DNA from: an uncultured Elusimicrobiales bacterium
GTDB taxonomy: Bacteria; Elusimicrobiota; Elusimicrobia; Elusimicrobiales; Elusimicrobiaceae
Direction: 5' to 3'
Length of the DNA stretch: 64,000 bases
Assembly: GCA_944327085.1 (NCBI GenBank)
Contig: CALVGG010000001.1
Coordinates: 124,001-188,000, forward strand
In this document: one piece after another, positions 61,635-64,000 of the stretch
How positions within the stretch are numbered: the stretch's first letter is position 1
How the letters are laid out: each line of letters starts with the position of its first letter
Notes under the pieces: generated by a model
What the model saw: the letters and a program-made list of their open reading frames with translations, nothing else
What the model was told of the DNA's origin: nothing
Databases searched by the model: none
Program-made: the position numbers and the translations under genes

Positions 61635-62684
61635 TTATAGTATTACGGACAGCAACACAAAATAACTGCCCATCAGCCACAGCCCTGTAGGCACGGCCAC
61701 TTTGGCCCATTCCCGGCTTTTTATACCCAGTTTTTCAGCCGCCACAATGTTGGGCAGGTTCCCCTGCACCAGCATACTGCCGCAGGCCGTAAAACCAATA
61801 ACCATATACAGCAGGTCTTTTATCCCAATATCCGGCACAATTTCTATGGCGGCCAGGGTGGTATTGTCTATAATTACGGAAACGGAATTGGCCAAAAATA
61901 AAATCTTACCGCCCAGATGGGCAATGGTGCTCTGAGCCAGCGGCCTGAGCCCCGTGCTGATTAAATTTAACGCCGCCACAAACATATACACATGCAACGT
62001 GCGTTTAAGCATAGAAACATACGTTTCTTTATCTTCCCGTATATGCATTTGCATGGTGGTGCCGGCTTCCCGCACGCAGTAACCCGCCGCCACGGCCAAA
62101 GCCGCCAAAGCAGGCACTATCCACCAAAAAAAATGCCGTGTAAGAAAGAAAAAATCCGCATGGTGCGGCGGGCCGGATAAAGTATTATTAATAATTAAAC
62201 TTAAAGGTTCCGCCAGCGGGGTAAGCACCGCCCCTAACCCAATGGCATAACAGGCAAAAACGGTTACTTTTACCGTGGTGGTACGTTCCAAAGCAACTAC
62301 TTTTAACACCTCTGCCAATACCAACGCCGCCACCGTTACGCTGACCAGGCTGGAACACAACCCCAACACAAATACCAAAAACGCAAAGCTGAACTGCGGC
62401 TCCACCCGTTTAAAAAAAGCAAACAATACGCGGAAAATATAGCGGGAATAATTGCCGAATATAACACTGACCACCAATACAATAAACGCCACGTTTACCG
62501 GGGCGTTGAGCGTTTCATACACAAAATTTACGCTCCAGCCGCCGCTAATGGTAACCGCCAGCGCCCCCACAGCCAAAAGGAAAATTTCCAAATGGCTTTC
62601 CACCCATTTGGACGTTAACGGCCACACCAAAAGGTTTATTACCACAATAGCCAGCAAAATGTTTGTAAAGAGAGAAATTTCCAT
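61635..62684 (-). CDS. DUF1646 family cation/anion transporter-like protein
   Basis: A 349-residue membrane protein with ten or more helices. The sequence (WPLTSKWVESHLEIFLLAVG, GAVLTPLAEPLSLI, FLANSVSVIIDNTTLAAIEI, CGSMLVQGNLPNIVAA) matches the DUF1646 (PF07854) family, distantly related to ion-transporter superfamily members such as NhaD/ArsB. The repeated polar helix breaks (TPLAEP and VQGNLPN) resemble substrate-binding hairpins. The transported ion is unknown. TAAAAT lies 6 nt before the ATG and there is no Shine-Dalgarno. Confidence 0.8.
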   Translation of the reverse strand: MEISLFTNILLAIVVINLLVWPLTSKWVESHLEIFLLAVGALAVTISGGWSVNFVYETLNAPVNVAFIVLVVSVIFGNYSRYIFRVLFAFFKRVEPQFSFAFLVFVLGLCSSLVSVTVAALVLAEVLKVVALERTTTVKVTVFACYAIGLGAVLTPLAEPLSLIINNTLSGPPHHADFFFLTRHFFWWIVPALAALAVAAGYCVREAGTTMQMHIREDKETYVSMLKRTLHVYMFVAALNLISTGLRPLAQSTIAHLGGKILFLANSVSVIIDNTTLAAIEIVPDIGIKDLLYMVIGFTACGSMLVQGNLPNIVAAEKLGIKSREWAKVAVPTGLWLMGSYFVLLSVIL

Positions 62685-62690
62685 ATATTT

Positions 62691-62696
62691 ATTTTA
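62691..62696 (-). promoter_or_regulatory. -10-like TAAAAT six nt before the DUF1646 start
   Basis: TAAAAT-N6-ATG without a Shine-Dalgarno, predicting a leaderless mRNA. Confidence 0.4.
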
Positions 62697-62741
62697 CTAA
62701 AAACTCCGCCCGGGGTTTAATATATTACATCTATATTTTGC

Positions 62742-62747
62742 TACAAT
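62742..62747 (+). promoter_or_regulatory. Extended -10 of the 62779 gene
   Basis: TTTTGCTACAAT (TGN-extended) ends 31 nt before the start, leaving space for a short leader with TAGGAG. Confidence 0.5.
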
Positions 62748-62778
62748 AAATTTATCATATTATCTAGGAGAAAACAGC

Positions 62779-63249
62779 ATGAAAAAAACCTGCATTACCT
62801 TAATTGCTTTGTGTGCCGCGGCCAGCGCCTTTGCGGCAGACACCTGCAACTGCGAAAAAGGAGACCTGGCCTGCGCCAGCGCCTGCACCCGCGCCAAATT
62901 AACCGCGGCCAAACAATCGGCCCAAGATAAAGCCGACGCTTTAAAACAGGCCGCTGAAGACAAAAAAGCCGAATTGCAAGCCAATAAAGAAAACAAAACC
63001 AACGCGGCCGACGAAGCCAAAACCGCTTTGGAAGATAAAAAAGACGCAGTGCAATCTAAACTAGATGAAATTAAACAAGCCGCTAAAGACAAAAAAGCTG
63101 CCGTAAAAAAAGCCGCCGCGGATAAAAAAGCCGAGGCTAAAGCCAAAGCAAAACAAGACAAGGCGGACAAAAAAGCCAAATTAAATGCCATTAAAGACCA
63201 AGCAAAACAAGAGGCCAATGCTTGGAAAGCCTTGGGCAAAAACAAATAA
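62779..63249 (+). CDS. Exported Lys/Ala-rich helical protein
   Basis: A 156-residue protein with a signal peptide (MKKTCITLIALCAAASAFAA), a short Cys-rich head with four cysteines (DTCNCEKGDLACASAC), and about 110 residues made almost only of Ala, Lys, Asp, Glu and Gln in near-heptad runs (e.g. LDEIKQAAKDKKAAVKKAA). It should form a long highly basic helix or coiled coil outside the cytoplasm. The composition resembles histone H1-like or lipoprotein-like helical proteins, but no family is recognised. It stands alone between two terminators. Confidence 0.7.
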   Translation: MKKTCITLIALCAAASAFAADTCNCEKGDLACASACTRAKLTAAKQSAQDKADALKQAAEDKKAELQANKENKTNAADEAKTALEDKKDAVQSKLDEIKQAAKDKKAAVKKAAADKKAEAKAKAKQDKADKKAKLNAIKDQAKQEANAWKALGKNK

Positions 63250-63277
63250 TCTACTTGTTGGCATATTGTTGGCATAC

Positions 63278-63316
63278 AAACAAACATCCCCCGGCATAAC
63301 CGGGGGATGTTTGTTT
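63278..63316. terminator. Terminator shared by convergent genes
   Basis: A perfect 17-bp stem (AAACAAACATCCCCCGG on the left arm) with CATAA loop, A/T rich on both sides. It serves the 62779 gene and the mntP-like gene. Confidence 0.85.
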
Positions 63317-63326
63317 TCATTTTCAC

Positions 63327-63884
63327 TTAAATAATAATTAGCCGCAAGGCCATAATCGCCAACAACAGCCCGGCAATAAATTCAAAACGCTTACTGGTAA
63401 TGATTTTGGGGTTTCTGCTTCCCAGGTGAAACCCCAACAACGTAAATGCAAAAGTAACCACCAGCAAAATTAAAGTCTGTGCAAACCAGCCCTTTTGCAT
63501 GGTATTAACGGCAAACCCAACCAGTAAAGCATTTAAACCAAGCACGGCCGATACCTTTACCAGTTTACGGTTATTATCCACTTCATCTTCATTAAAACTG
63601 GGGGATTTTTCCACCGATTCCAACATAAATTTAATCCCCAACAATAAAATAAACGCAAAGGCTACCCAATTTTGGGCCAGGTAAATCCAATCGTTAAATA
63701 TAATGGCACCCACCAAATACCCAAAACCAAATAATAACGCATTAAATGCGGCAAAAAAGACGGCCAATTTGATGGAAAAAATATTTTTTACATCCGTCTT
63801 CATTTTAATGGATGACATATTGGCCGAAACCATATTATCCACACAAATGCATAAAAAGATTATTGTAACCGCAATTATGCCCAT
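63327..63884 (-). CDS. MntP-like manganese efflux pump
   Basis: A 185-residue membrane protein with six predicted helices in two related halves. The first half has CICVDNMVSANMSS (the conserved Asp in helix 1), and the second NALLVGFAVNTMQKG. This matches the MntP/YebN family of the LysE-like fold, which exports Mn2+. AAGGAGCG precedes the ATG. It lies 37 nt after the stop of a second MntP-like gene, and the two are probably an operon. A missing second-half Asp (VGFAVN instead of the DxxxVG form) makes the metal preference uncertain. Confidence 0.75.
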   Translation of the reverse strand: MGIIAVTIIFLCICVDNMVSANMSSIKMKTDVKNIFSIKLAVFFAAFNALLFGFGYLVGAIIFNDWIYLAQNWVAFAFILLLGIKFMLESVEKSPSFNEDEVDNNRKLVKVSAVLGLNALLVGFAVNTMQKGWFAQTLILLVVTFAFTLLGFHLGSRNPKIITSKRFEFIAGLLLAIMALRLIII

Positions 63885-63921
63885 ATACGCTCCTTACACA
63901 GCTATAATAAGTTGCCAAATT

Positions 63922-64000
63922 CTACCATATGCCCAAGCCTTCCAGCAAGAGCTTAAGCCCAATAAACACTAGGGCCGCACCGCCTAAAGCTTCCATTATT
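63922..64000 (-). CDS. MntP-like protein, C-terminal fragment cut by window edge
   Basis: The minus-strand frame reading MEALGGAALVFIGLKLLLEG and ending LGIW is the final helix typical of MntP proteins. Only about 25 residues are in the window. It is the upstream partner of the 63327 gene, so the locus has two MntP-like half-size pumps in tandem, which may work together. Confidence 0.6.
   Translation of the reverse strand, partial: IMEALGGAALVFIGLKLLLEGLGIW

Overview
The window looks like a chromosomal segment of a Gram-negative, anaerobic, fermentative bacterium, most probably a gut-type member of the Elusimicrobiota. The support is a type IV prepilin with a long cysteine-rich tail, a trimeric NADH/ferredoxin-type [FeFe] hydrogenase (hydCBA), a membrane pyrophosphatase, class I ribonucleotide reductase, many outer-membrane-barrel and lipoprotein genes, and no respiratory chain genes. 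The lineage is an inference from gene content; no rRNA gene is present to settle it.

Layout. 1-5500 is housekeeping DNA: the 3' end of pgeF, a Cys-rich prepilin, phosphoglucomutase, a small outer-membrane protein, murB and tRNA-Asp. About 5500-22200 is a more AT-rich accessory block that begins right at the tRNA-Asp 3' end. It holds a nuclease-like orphan, a DUF2924 + large serine recombinase module, and an eight-gene minus-strand operon (18472 to 8365): MarR regulator, MFS-acyltransferase-AMP-ligase fusion, ketoacyl synthase III, ATP-grasp, OleD-like NAD reductase, metallo-beta-lactamase, F390-synthetase-like ligase and a GNAT-like protein. Most genes of this operon overlap or abut, and they probably make a fatty-acyl-derived lipid or small molecule. 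Next come ankyrin-repeat genes and a membrane protein, separated by a repeated intergenic module, then a dCMP deaminase and an IS200-type element at about 22955-23635.

23640-45900 returns to core functions: guaBA, nrdAB, an Omp85-like protein, hppA, a lipoprotein, an exported M3 peptidase, an IspH-membrane-domain fusion, phosphofructokinase, rlmB, a purple-acid-phosphatase-like protein that has lost its metal ligands, an outer-membrane barrel, and a soluble histidine kinase followed by a helical protein and an AI-2E-type transporter. 46000-51300 is a run of envelope genes: two membrane-anchored unknowns, an FKBP isomerase, an LPP20/COG3014/LpoB lipoprotein trio and a pilin-like protein. 51334-56523 holds a DMT transporter and the hydCBA operon.

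56714-61500 carries the most striking feature: four paralogous proteins with Sec-type signal peptides, a shared helical domain and a C-terminal CheY-like receiver domain, so response-regulator receivers that appear to be exported. The fourth copy has an in-frame stop between signal peptide and body. The window ends with a DUF1646 transporter, a Lys/Ala-rich exported protein and two tandem MntP-like genes.

Two regulatory themes recur. Many operon-leading genes have a -10-like hexamer only 6-11 nt before the start codon and no Shine-Dalgarno sequence, which predicts leaderless mRNAs. Nearly every transcription unit ends in a strong GC-rich hairpin with a T-run.
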